From NCBI GenBank assembly GCA_964621615.1, contig CAZUMW010000004.1:124001-188000 (forward strand): a stretch of 64,000 nt of DNA, read 5' to 3'. Shown here in pieces: positions 14,393 through 22,627 of the stretch. Made by a program: the position numbers and the translations under genes. The notes beneath the pieces are model-generated. The model saw only the letters and a program-made list of their open reading frames with translations. It did no database searches and had not been told where the DNA came from. Origin of the DNA: CAZUMW01 sp964621615. Its GTDB lineage: Bacteria > Desulfobacterota > WTBG01 > CAIYCZ01 > CAIRTM01. The stretch's first letter is position 1, and every line of letters begins with the position of its first letter.

Positions 14393-16951
14393 CTAGTTGA
14401 AATCCTCACAGACATAATCTTCCTGAAAATCACTTCCGCCTCCCATCGAGCATCCGATTGAGGGTATGCCGGTGGCATAAAAATCTTTCCCGTCGGAGTT
14501 AAACGTGCAGCGTCCGCAGGTGCTGTCAACACACTTTTCATACCGACAGGTGCTGCCGAAGCTGACAACTACAGAATCGGCATCGGCTCCCTGCTGGCTT
14601 GCACAGATCGACCTGATATATTCCCTGTTTTCCGGTGTGTCTTCAGACGGCCACCCGTATTTCGGCGGAAAATCGGCACAATTGTTTTCGGTGAATGTGC
14701 TCGAGTAGCGGCAGCTGAACACGTTTGAGTCATCAGGACACGGCTCGGGGCACTCGCCGCAGTCAATCGGTGACGGGCAGTCATCAGGCGATGCCGCGCA
14801 GGTCCCGTCCCAGCACCGGAACGGCTGGTCAAGCGGGCAGCAATCCGCCGGGTCCGCCACACACTCGCCGTTGCTTTCACACTTGTGCGGTGTTTCAGCA
14901 GGACATCCGCCGACGAGCTTAAGGATTACCTCTCTTTGCTCAACGTCACCGTCATGTGCGTCGCCGCCGAGCGGGAAGGTAACAAACGTGTTGTTGTCGA
15001 TCACATAATCGTCATCTTCAGGAATGGGCGGGAATTTCGGATCCATCTGAAGATGGCTGTAAATGCGATACTGTCCATCAAGGAAGTACTCCCCGTAATA
15101 TGTACAGCCGGGCACGATCACGGTGTACGGGGGCATTCCCGGATCGATAATCTGATCGTAATATGTTCCGCCGTCCGGAGGACCGATCGGAGGGAATCCG
15201 GAGGACAGCTTGTAGTAAAACGCCACGAGCTGATGCGGTTCATAGGCCGGCTCGTTTGAGGTCGTTATGTTCAGTTCCAGCTTATCGCTGTCAGGGCATC
15301 TGCCGTTATCACATTCCGGCGTGATTGACGGATCAGGGGTGATTTCGGTACACTCGCACGGTCCCCAGCAGTTGCCGCCATCGCTGCAAACCTGGTACCC
15401 GTCAGGCTGCTCATACCCGTCACAGGAGCACGGGCGGGTATCTCCCGGCTGGCATGATCCTGATTCAACACAGGTTACCGGATCGGACGGGGCATCGCGC
15501 ACGCATCGCACGTCGCCAAGGCTGCAGATATGGTTGAAGGCAAGACCGCCGTTTTCAAAAAGCACGCTGCCGATCCAGCGTTCATCATCAGCTGCCTCAT
15601 CAACAGCCCACGTTTCAAGGTGGTGGTCTTCAGAAAACAGATCGATTTTATCACAGGTTCCGGTAAGGGGCTGTTTGAAATAGCACCCGTTGGCACCGGG
15701 TCCCCCAAACATGTCACCGCCAATACAGTTCAAATCGTAGCCGTCCAGCTTTGAAGAGCCGCTTACCACGCCGCATGAGCCGCCGGTTTCCGTTGTGGGG
15801 CATCCGTCAAGAATTGTTCGCAGCTCATCGATCGTCGGCAGGCGCCAGTCATCGTATCCCCCAAGCTGCAGATCCTGGCAATACTGTATCGCCTCTTTTG
15901 AGCGAAGTCCGATATCGCTTGTATCGTAGGCCTTGCGCTGCGGATCCTGCCAGCACAGGCCGGTATCCGGATCGCACCATATGCTGTATTGCGTCATTGA
16001 CAATGAATGAAGAACCGTTCCGCTTGTACCGACAATATAGATATTATCCGCATCGGTACCCCATATGGCTTTCAGGTTTTCAGTGGCGTCGACGTCTTCA
16101 ATGGACCATTCAGTACCATCATAATGAAGCACGGTACCGTTGTTGCCGACTGCATAGACATCATCTGAAGCAGCTCCCCAGACATCTTTCAGCGTTTCTG
16201 TTGTCGGACTTGTCATGCCTGACCAGCTGCTGCCGTCAAAATGAAGAATAACACCCCCTTCACCGACAGCAAATATATCGCTTTTTGCGGTACCCCAAAT
16301 GCCGCGTATCGTTTCTGAGGTTGGAGTCGACCACGGATCGAGATCATGATGACCCCACCAGTCCTTGCCGTCGTATGCTCCAATGAAGCCGTCTTCACCG
16401 ACAACGATTGTATCGCCGTTCGGCGCTGTCCACGCGCCATACAGATCTTCGTTATAGCTGTGCTGTTCCTGAGAATCAAAGTCATCACCGCTCCCATCGA
16501 CTATATTGTAAAACTGAGGAACAAACCATGCCCAGATGGTGTGGCATTTTCCGACAGATATCAATCTGTCTGTATCGCTGTCCGGCCCGCTTATGGCACG
16601 CAGCTTGTAGTTAGTGTAGGTACTGTATACTTTATTCCAACCGGTCCCCTGGTTTCTAAAAATTCCGCGCTGCTCGCCGACTGCATACACGTTGTCTGCA
16701 GCGGTACCATATACATCATACAGCGTCCAGTCTTCACCGATAGTGCCCGCGGACCACGTGCTGCCGTCATAGCTCACCACCGTTCCGGAAGTGCCGACAA
16801 CATAGATATCAGTATCGGAACTCCCCCAGATGCCTTTCAGATCGGCATTTGTTCCAATGTCAATACGTTCCCATGAGGCAAAGGCACTGCCGGCACAAAT
16901 AAACAGCATAACCATGAGTGAAATTATACTTATAATACATCGATGCTTCAT
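14393..16951 (-). CDS. Large secreted protein: propeller-like repeats, DUF1566/Lcl domain, Cys-rich tail
   Basis: 852 residues with a signal peptide (about 1-25, ending GSAFA). Residues ~27-325 hold about seven repeats of the type LKDVWGAASDDVYAVGNNG followed by TVLHYDG-W. Residues ~328-480 form a DUF1566/Lcl-like domain (GLCWQDPQ, GYDDWRLPTIDELRTILDGC, ending VRCVRD). A Cys-rich region follows, with GSCQPGDTRPCSCDG and paired CESNGECVADPADCC / CWDGTCAASPDDCP units like those in myxobacterial and deltaproteobacterial surface proteins. A further Cys-rich segment closes it. Probably disulfide-stabilised and surface-exposed or secreted. AAAGGAGA lies 5 bases before the ATG. First gene of a three-gene operon. 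The function is not known. Confidence 0.75.
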   Translation of the reverse strand: MKHRCIISIISLMVMLFICAGSAFASWERIDIGTNADLKGIWGSSDTDIYVVGTSGTVVSYDGSTWSAGTIGEDWTLYDVYGTAADNVYAVGEQRGIFRNQGTGWNKVYSTYTNYKLRAISGPDSDTDRLISVGKCHTIWAWFVPQFYNIVDGSGDDFDSQEQHSYNEDLYGAWTAPNGDTIVVGEDGFIGAYDGKDWWGHHDLDPWSTPTSETIRGIWGTAKSDIFAVGEGGVILHFDGSSWSGMTSPTTETLKDVWGAASDDVYAVGNNGTVLHYDGTEWSIEDVDATENLKAIWGTDADNIYIVGTSGTVLHSLSMTQYSIWCDPDTGLCWQDPQRKAYDTSDIGLRSKEAIQYCQDLQLGGYDDWRLPTIDELRTILDGCPTTETGGSCGVVSGSSKLDGYDLNCIGGDMFGGPGANGCYFKQPLTGTCDKIDLFSEDHHLETWAVDEAADDERWIGSVLFENGGLAFNHICSLGDVRCVRDAPSDPVTCVESGSCQPGDTRPCSCDGYEQPDGYQVCSDGGNCWGPCECTEITPDPSITPECDNGRCPDSDKLELNITTSNEPAYEPHQLVAFYYKLSSGFPPIGPPDGGTYYDQIIDPGMPPYTVIVPGCTYYGEYFLDGQYRIYSHLQMDPKFPPIPEDDDYVIDNNTFVTFPLGGDAHDGDVEQREVILKLVGGCPAETPHKCESNGECVADPADCCPLDQPFRCWDGTCAASPDDCPSPIDCGECPEPCPDDSNVFSCRYSSTFTENNCADFPPKYGWPSEDTPENREYIRSICASQQGADADSVVVSFGSTCRYEKCVDSTCGRCTFNSDGKDFYATGIPSIGCSMGGGSDFQEDYVCEDFN

Positions 16952-17145
16952 ATGGTCTCCTTTTGCTTTTTAATCCTTTTTTTGATATTACTTTCCGAAC
17001 ATGCACCATGTTCCGATACCAGTGCTCACCTCCTTTCTTTTTGCGGTCAGGGTTATGTGAAACTGCAATCCTTACGATATAATGTACATTGTACACATAA
17101 ATGTTTATTTTACTATTAATGCTATTTTGATGGTTATATGTATAC
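16952..17145 (-). other. Long 5' leader of the 852-residue gene with an orphan Shine-Dalgarno
   Basis: From the predicted promoter the leader is about 188 bases. It contains AAAGAAAGGAGG (minus strand, about 17042-17031), stronger than the ribosome site of the gene itself, yet no ATG, GTG or TTG follows at usable distance. A short inverted repeat AACATG-GTG-CATGTT lies just downstream of it. A 104-codon open frame runs through the leader into the gene but has no protein-like character. A ribosome standby site or a lost leader peptide is possible. Confidence 0.4.
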
Positions 17146-17174
17146 TTTATACGTTGTGATTTTATTCGTGTCAA
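17146..17174 (-). promoter_or_regulatory. Strong candidate sigma70 promoter
   Basis: On the minus strand, TTGACA (17174-17169) and TATAAA (17151-17146) are spaced by exactly 17 bases: a full match at -35 and five of six at -10. It should drive the leftward 852-residue gene and the two lipoprotein genes behind it, with initiation near 17139. Confidence 0.7.
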
Positions 17175-17390
17175 GCAAGTATTTTTGAGTCACACCAGGT
17201 ATTCAGCCGTAACCTGATACTTTTTTAAAAAAAATGTACCATTAATAACAGATACATTGCTTAAAAATATAATGTTATTTCATGTGCTTAAATGTTATTT
17301 GCAGGGAAAGATCGTTCAGCAGACATGGTTAAAACATTAGTAGAAAAAAATATTGGGGGAATTTTACAGGTGCCCGATCGCCTATACATC

Positions 17391-17433
17391 AAAAAAGGGG
17401 GATGTTTCGAATATCGAAACATCCCCCTTTTTT
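17391..17433. terminator. Bidirectional rho-independent terminator
   Basis: A perfect 20-bp inverted repeat with a 3-base loop: AAAAAAGGGGGATGTTTCGA (17391-17410), ATA, and its reverse complement ending in TTTTTT (17433). It terminates in either direction. On the left strand it ends transcription from the HAMP-protein gene (stop at 17580). The remaining sequence of 17175-17579 is AT-rich with no gene I can support. Confidence 0.9.
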
Positions 17434-17579
17434 ACACACTGATCTATTGTAAATTATTAGTAATTCTATTCAGCAGAAGTCATATTTTTTCCATGAATAG
17501 CATAATCCTTTGCCGTATGCTCATTGCCAGCAGAAAGTGGAATGCTGAAATTACCCGTAAGAGTACGTTCCTGTACCGG

Positions 17580-18191
17580 TCAGGTCTGTTTTGGACCAAT
17601 GATAAAAGAGGAAATTTCTTTATCTATATTGCTTGCATACTCCTGTAAGCGCTTAATATCATCGGCCACATACACAGTATCTGATTGTTCTGATGAACGT
17701 GCGTTTATCTCATTCAGCTTCCGCATACACTGGCTATGCATATTTTTTAAACAGCTCATACGATCCGCGAGACTGTCAATCATAGCGTTTATATTGTCTG
17801 CTTCCTGGGTCAGCAAATCATGTTTGCGCAGGAAAACCTTTTGTGAAAGATCCGCCTGCCCTATCCTTTTAAATGTTTTGTTGAAATTGACCAGCGGGCC
17901 GCATATATGGTGGGTTACCGAGAGCTGATGAATAAAGACTAAACATGCAACGAGAACGAGCGCTACCGGCAGCTTTTCTGCAATATCAATAAATATCACC
18001 GAAGCCTGATAGCGGGTTTCCAGGTTGTGTGACGACCCCATATATGAAATTATCGGAAACAAAACAATAGCAAGAGTAATCGCAGCTACCGAAAAAATAT
18101 GAAATAAATTTATAATTATTAATTTAATTTGAATATTTTTTCGCAGAAAATAATTCTTGAGCTTTCGCCTGTTTTTTATAGTGCTCATCAT
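17580..18191 (-). CDS. Orphan membrane HAMP-domain protein
   Basis: 203 residues with two membrane segments (about 22-48 and 74-92) separated by a very short outer loop. A HAMP domain follows (about 93-145: PLVNFNKTFKRIGQADLS followed by NINAMIDSLADRM), then a coiled-coil tail to the end. There is no kinase, cyclase, chemotaxis-signalling or phosphodiesterase domain. Stand-alone HAMP proteins may sense membrane state or pair with a partner encoded elsewhere. GAGAAAGG lies upstream of the tandem ATGs (18191/18188). It is separated from the next leftward gene by 58 bases and ends before a strong terminator. Confidence 0.7.
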   Translation of the reverse strand: MMSTIKNRRKLKNYFLRKNIQIKLIIINLFHIFSVAAITLAIVLFPIISYMGSSHNLETRYQASVIFIDIAEKLPVALVLVACLVFIHQLSVTHHICGPLVNFNKTFKRIGQADLSQKVFLRKHDLLTQEADNINAMIDSLADRMSCLKNMHSQCMRKLNEINARSSEQSDTVYVADDIKRLQEYASNIDKEISSFIIGPKQT

Positions 18192-18249
18192 GAGGCCTTT
18201 CTCATATGGTTATACACTCTGCACATCTGACAGATACAGCTCCTATCTT

Positions 18250-18633
18250 CTACTGCTGTGCCTTGGTCCAGACAACGTTATCCTGATTTTTGAAAGTAAC
18301 TACCCTTTCATCATCAATTGTAAAATAATAAACAGAAAGGACGAATTCGCCTGTGGTCTCATCGCCGTAATGGATGGTGAACTTTGTCCGGTTCCCCTCA
18401 GCACATGACTCAATACGATTGACGTGATGTACATCCATATGTTTATTTGTGTTTCTAAAAATAATCCATCCGTCCTCCTTAAGCTCCCAGCTCGTTTCCT
18501 CATAGGGCTTCTGTGATGTCTGCCACACACCGACAAGCGGGTTTGCCTCATCCATGCCGCTTCCGGAAAAACAGCCCGCAAAAAAACATATAATAAAAAG
18601 TGAAAGCACTCTTTTTTTCATAGGGGGCATCAT
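18250..18633 (-). CDS. Small lipoprotein, lipocalin-like hypothetical
   Basis: 127 residues with lipobox FFAGC (Cys about 21) after a short basic start. The mature part opens with NPLVGVWQTSQKPYEETSWE followed by WIIF, the way small lipocalin-like or DUF-type barrel lipoproteins begin, and is rich in beta-strand-like alternation. No partner or function is evident. The ATG could be 18633 or 18621 (MKKRV); neither has a good ribosome site. It lies between the HD-GYP sensor gene and the HAMP protein gene, all leftward. Confidence 0.6.
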   Translation of the reverse strand: MMPPMKKRVLSLFIICFFAGCFSGSGMDEANPLVGVWQTSQKPYEETSWELKEDGWIIFRNTNKHMDVHHVNRIESCAEGNRTKFTIHYGDETTGEFVLSVYYFTIDDERVVTFKNQDNVVWTKAQQ

Positions 18634-18730
18634 CCCAATTCTTGACTGTTGAAATCCATTCGGCGTTACTTCCGCAGCAGCGCGGAGCGCGCAAAAGGTT
18701 TCCGATCAATATTAATCTTTTATGCGGTAT

Positions 18731-20845
18731 TCAACCGTACTGAACAACCTGCTCTGTCTTTAAAAAAACACGAAGGAACACATCGACGATCTCAGGATCA
18801 AACTGCTTTCCGGATTCCTGACGAACGATTCTGACAACACTGTCAGGAGACTTTCCCGATCGATACGGCCTGTCTGAAACCATGGCGTCATACACATCAG
18901 CAACCGCAAGTATACGTGCAGATAATGTAATATGCTCCCCCGATAAACCCATTGGATATCCGGTGCCGTCATAATATTCGTGATGCTGCACAATAATACT
19001 GGTAATATCCGAATACGCTTCGATGGGCTCAAGTATACGGGCACCTATTTCCGGGTGTTTACAGATTATTTCATGCTCAGGCTCTGTGAGGCGATCCCGC
19101 TTGTCAAGTATTTCCACCGGAATGCCAATTTTTCCGATATCGTGCAATAATGCTGCCCGATGCAACTTCTCGATTTCCTCTGCCGGAAGCCCCAGCTCCC
19201 GGGCAATTTCAACTGCCAGATCTGCCACCCTCTCCGAGTGGCCTGCAGTCCAGGGCGACTTTGCATCAACGGTGCGTGCAAGCGCTCTGATGGTACCGCG
19301 GCTGAGGCTGCTGAGGTCCTGAATGAGATTGGCATTGGTAAAAGCCACAGCCATTTGCTCTGCCAGATGCATAGCCTGAGTTACATCGTCATTAATATCA
19401 GCAGGTGCGTCATTATAGCCCAGAGCAATCAAGCCTCCAAGGCTTCCCGCCAAGCGGACAGGCACTATCAATAACAGCTCGGCTTCAGGTTCCGCTAAAT
19501 TCCTGAAAGCGGACGGACAGCCCTGCTCATGCGGTCTGAAAAAATGGGCTTTTTTTTCAAGAAGCGACTGCGCTTCACCGTCAGAGAGCGCCCCGGCCTC
19601 AAAGCAGCACATTTCGTTAAAAATATCACCGATGCGGTATGTTTTTATTGGGCTGGCGGCTGTCGGCGCCAGGACCGATATGCTGACAAAAGTGCTTCTG
19701 AAAAATTTATCTGAATTCTGAAGCACGGTGCTGACGATGGTATCTATATGAAGCGACGACAGAATGCAGCGGTCAATTTCAGAGCGGGCTGACATTGCGT
19801 TAAAAAGCTTTTCCAGATTTTCGGCCATGGTGTTAAATGATTCTCCCAGCTCTTCAAATTCATCGGCGCTCTTTATGGAAACGCGGCTTGTGAACTGCTT
19901 CCTGCCGATATTTCGTGCTGCATCTTTCAGCTTTTCAAGAGGCACCAGGCTCCGTCGGATCTGGATAAGGCTGAGCAGCATCACCACAAGTAATGAAAGC
20001 AGAAGCGCAAGAGGGAAAATCATTTTAAAATTGGCGACCGGTCTGTATACTTCTGCGGTTGGCATGCTCATGACAAGTGTCCATTTAGGAGCGGCAAACA
20101 TATAATCAAGCAAAACAGTCCATCCGGCTGCAACGTATGTCTCCTGACTGTTTTCCCACTCAAAAGTCACCGGCCGTCCTCCCGTTCGCACATCATGCAA
20201 TTTCATCAGAGGCATCCAGTCAATCGGCAGTGTGCTGTACAAAACACGGCCCGCGTCACCCAGAACACAAAGCTCGGTAAGGGGGGGGAGCATATCGGTA
20301 ACCGCACGGCCCCACAAATATGAACGCTTGATTTTTCCGATTATCCCGCCTCTGCTGAGATCATCAGGAATACGGGCAACAGCCATATAATAATCGACCT
20401 GCTGCGAATCGCCGCAAACAGCAAGCAGCGGACGGCCGGATGCAAGATGTTTTTTTTGCTGAACGGCGAGATCTGATCCAAACACCGTCGCAGCGTCAGC
20501 AGGTACAGCATTGAAATCCTCGACGGCAATAAAAGAGCTGAATTTTCCGGAAATTCGTTTGTTTGTGATTTTATCAGCCTGAGATAATTGATTGTGTATG
20601 CCCGCGTGACGTCCTTTCATCATCATGTGAAGTTCAGCCTCCAGGAACCTGAGCCGCTCTATTGTGGACATGCCGAATGCTTTGCAATCCTGATAAAGGC
20701 GCCGTTCGGTCTCCGCCCGCAGATGTCCGATAACCTGCCTGAAGGATATGGCGCCGAGAATGGTGACCGGTATTAGCGCACACACCACAAAAAGCAGGAC
20801 AATTCTTCTCCCCACCTTGCTTTTAAGAAATAATGATATTTTCAT
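18731..20845 (-). CDS. Membrane sensor HD-GYP phosphodiesterase (HAMP-GAF-HD-GYP)
   Basis: 704 residues: membrane segment 1 (about 13-35), a ~240-residue periplasmic sensor region of probable Cache type, membrane segment 2 (about 275-295), HAMP (297-350), a GAF-like region (360-510), and an HD-GYP domain (525-695). The HD-GYP domain is complete: GHSE at 535-538, HDIGK at 568-572, HPEIG, HHE at 621-623, DGTGYP at 626-631, and ADVYDAM. HD-GYP proteins hydrolyse cyclic di-GMP (some act on cGAMP). The gene follows a pseudopilin gene by 16 bases, so the two are probably cotranscribed, which hints at control of a surface filament or secretion system. The signal sensed is unknown. Confidence 0.9.
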   Translation of the reverse strand: MKISLFLKSKVGRRIVLLFVVCALIPVTILGAISFRQVIGHLRAETERRLYQDCKAFGMSTIERLRFLEAELHMMMKGRHAGIHNQLSQADKITNKRISGKFSSFIAVEDFNAVPADAATVFGSDLAVQQKKHLASGRPLLAVCGDSQQVDYYMAVARIPDDLSRGGIIGKIKRSYLWGRAVTDMLPPLTELCVLGDAGRVLYSTLPIDWMPLMKLHDVRTGGRPVTFEWENSQETYVAAGWTVLLDYMFAAPKWTLVMSMPTAEVYRPVANFKMIFPLALLLSLLVVMLLSLIQIRRSLVPLEKLKDAARNIGRKQFTSRVSIKSADEFEELGESFNTMAENLEKLFNAMSARSEIDRCILSSLHIDTIVSTVLQNSDKFFRSTFVSISVLAPTAASPIKTYRIGDIFNEMCCFEAGALSDGEAQSLLEKKAHFFRPHEQGCPSAFRNLAEPEAELLLIVPVRLAGSLGGLIALGYNDAPADINDDVTQAMHLAEQMAVAFTNANLIQDLSSLSRGTIRALARTVDAKSPWTAGHSERVADLAVEIARELGLPAEEIEKLHRAALLHDIGKIGIPVEILDKRDRLTEPEHEIICKHPEIGARILEPIEAYSDITSIIVQHHEYYDGTGYPMGLSGEHITLSARILAVADVYDAMVSDRPYRSGKSPDSVVRIVRQESGKQFDPEIVDVFLRVFLKTEQVVQYG

Positions 20846-20861
20846 TGCATACGCTCAAAGG

Positions 20862-21431
20862 TTAAAATTGCCAGGCATATCCGATATAGCCGCCGTTATT
20901 TGCGCGTATGATATCGTCCCGGCTCTGTTTTGCTGTAAGTGGCGGAACGCTTTTCCCGTCCCTGCCCAGGCTGTACAGGTCAAAATCGGTATTGATAGGT
21001 ACCATAAACCTGTCTTTGCGGTATTTTCCTTTCCCGCCTTTGCCTCCCTTATTACCGCCGCCTGCTGACTCACTTGCAATTTTAAGATATTGATAGGAAT
21101 TTCCCCAGGGGTCCTTCAGCGTAGCACGGCCGATCTGCGCAAGATTATCGGGATATTTGTTGTTGGCAGTGTGATATGACAGTATATCTTTTCCAATAGT
21201 GCTGATGTCACCGATTGCTTTTATATATCTCGCCTTGTCAAGGTAGCTGTAAAAGGAGGGGACTGCTATGGCTGAGAGAATTGTTATTATTGCTCCAACG
21301 ACCAGCAGCTCAATAAGAGTAAACCCGTTATGTCGCGTTAACACATCGATAAAACCGGGTTTTTTCTCTAAAGACGCATGATGGAGAAAAAATGCACCGG
21401 ATACGCATCGCTGCTTGGTTGCCAAAGCCAT
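20862..21431 (-). CDS. Type II secretion/type IV pilin-like pseudopilin (GspG-like)
   Basis: 189 residues with an unusually long leader (36 residues) before the prepilin peptidase site NG/FTLIELLVV, where cleavage leaves Phe1 and Glu5. The hydrophobic helix follows, then a small C-terminal domain. YPDNLAQIGRATLKDPWGNS and DFDLYSLGRDGK are characteristic of GspG major pseudopilins, whose calcium site lies in this region. It has a Gly/Lys-rich insert (about 125-137) and an extended tail. No other secretion or pilus genes are nearby; it is an isolated pseudopilin upstream of an HD-GYP sensor. A downstream GTG would shorten the leader but has no ribosome site. Confidence 0.82.
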   Translation of the reverse strand: MALATKQRCVSGAFFLHHASLEKKPGFIDVLTRHNGFTLIELLVVGAIITILSAIAVPSFYSYLDKARYIKAIGDISTIGKDILSYHTANNKYPDNLAQIGRATLKDPWGNSYQYLKIASESAGGGNKGGKGGKGKYRKDRFMVPINTDFDLYSLGRDGKSVPPLTAKQSRDDIIRANNGGYIGYAWQF

Positions 21432-21589
21432 GATGCCTCAAACTACAAAAAGCGCCATATTGATTGATAGGACAAGGGCTGTGCCGCGGGCCTTAAACAG
21501 TGCTTATAATCATTATATCGGTCCGGTCTCCGATATTTTAAGCAGATTATTTCCCGGATGAGAAAGCAGCGAAATTGCAGAAAATATTT

Positions 21590-22480
21590 TCACCATGTTA
21601 AGTGCTCTGAACCATGCTTCTGCATAACCCGATACAGAGAAAACACGCGCATAGGCTCTCTAACATTCTCTTTTATAAGCTGTATCGATCGCTCCAGTAT
21701 ACTAATAACACCATCAAGGTCTGTGTGCTCAGCAATAGTTTCTGCAATCACCGGGTGCCGTGCACCATGCCCGCCTGCAACTACCTTATATCCCATCCGC
21801 TCGACGCTGATAGCGGATTCAGGACAGAATTCCTCACAGCCGGCACACCGAATACACACCCGCTTATCAAACTGCGGCACCCCGTCCTGCATAGTGATCG
21901 CCCCCAGGCTGCAGTATTCTGCACACAGCCCGCAGCCGGTGCATGTGTCAGCAATAACTGCAACCTCATAGGATCCCAATATACCGAAATCTGAAAAATA
22001 CGGAGACAGGCAGGCATTGGTGCATCCGGTGATCGTTATCCTGAATTCATTATGCGGCATGACAGCATCCTTTGTAAGATCCATCATGATATCCGTAACG
22101 CCAAAACGACGAAGCGCCCGGCGAAGTGGAGGCAGCAGCCGCTTCATGTTCTCTATCTTCATATTCGATGCAGCACCATATTTGCTGGGACACATGTTAA
22201 TGCTGTAGAGCTCATTTTCGTCCGCGTCATCAAACAGCTCATCAGGCACCAGCGGCTCCTCAAGCTCACCCCTGACCATGGCTCTAAGCTTTCTCATGAC
22301 ATCACGGCCGATCGCACGATCATAATTTTTATCCGCCGTGCGTACGGTTTCAATCCCTATTGTATCAAGCCCTTGATTTCTTGCAATTCGCTCGCACTCA
22401 AACCGTGCATATCGCTGCAGCATCGGTGGCAGCGGAAGCTCCTGCAACGCCTGCTCTGCTTCCTGTGTCCATTTTTTCAT
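21590..22480 (-). CDS. PCP_red/sulfite-reductase-like two-[4Fe-4S] ferredoxin protein
   Basis: 296 residues. Residues 1-50 look like a PCP_red domain (WTQEAEQALQELPLPPMLQR followed by ERIARNQGLDTIG). The middle (about 90-175) resembles the sirohaem [4Fe-4S] part of nitrite/sulfite reductases: CPSKYGA and TGCTNACLSP. A double ferredoxin follows with cysteines 180, 183, 186, 190 and 209, 212, 215, 219. In the sirohaem pattern C-x5-C...C-x3-C only C97, C153 and C157 are present; the second Cys position is Ala103, so a standard coupled cluster is doubtful. AGGAGG precedes the ATG. It is divergent from the ergothioneine synthase gene; a redox role beside it is inference only. Confidence 0.75.
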   Translation of the reverse strand: MKKWTQEAEQALQELPLPPMLQRYARFECERIARNQGLDTIGIETVRTADKNYDRAIGRDVMRKLRAMVRGELEEPLVPDELFDDADENELYSINMCPSKYGAASNMKIENMKRLLPPLRRALRRFGVTDIMMDLTKDAVMPHNEFRITITGCTNACLSPYFSDFGILGSYEVAVIADTCTGCGLCAEYCSLGAITMQDGVPQFDKRVCIRCAGCEEFCPESAISVERMGYKVVAGGHGARHPVIAETIAEHTDLDGVISILERSIQLIKENVREPMRVFSLYRVMQKHGSEHLTW

Positions 22481-22569
22481 AGGTATTTACCTCCTGTATT
22501 AACATATATATTTTAATGATTTACATAGTAAAAATATATCTAGAATAAATGTTTTGTTTTTTTCAACTC

Positions 22570-22597
22570 TTGACTTATATACGCTGGGTTTTATTCT
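22570..22597 (+). promoter_or_regulatory. Candidate promoter of the ergothioneine operon
   Basis: TTGACT (22570-22575) and TATTCT (22592-22597) with a 16-base spacer in the 147-base divergent gap. Initiation near 22604 would leave a leader of about 24 bases to the GTG at 22628. Confidence 0.4.
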
Positions 22598-22627
22598 GTC
22601 AAATAAGAAAACATACAGAGCACCGCC

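Noticed and set aside
16860..17174. 104-codon minus-strand frame overlapping the start of the 852-residue gene
   Set aside because: Tyr/Asn/Lys-rich translation of an AT-rich leader; it spans the predicted promoter itself.
17292..17648. 118-codon plus-strand open frame
   Set aside because: It runs straight through a perfect terminator hairpin and then antisense into the HAMP-protein gene; Cys/Ile/Phe-rich with no motif.
21500..21545. Hairpin ATATCGG/CCGATAT considered as a terminator of the ferredoxin-protein gene
   Set aside because: Only seven pairs, and the T-run lies on the strand opposite to the gene it would serve.
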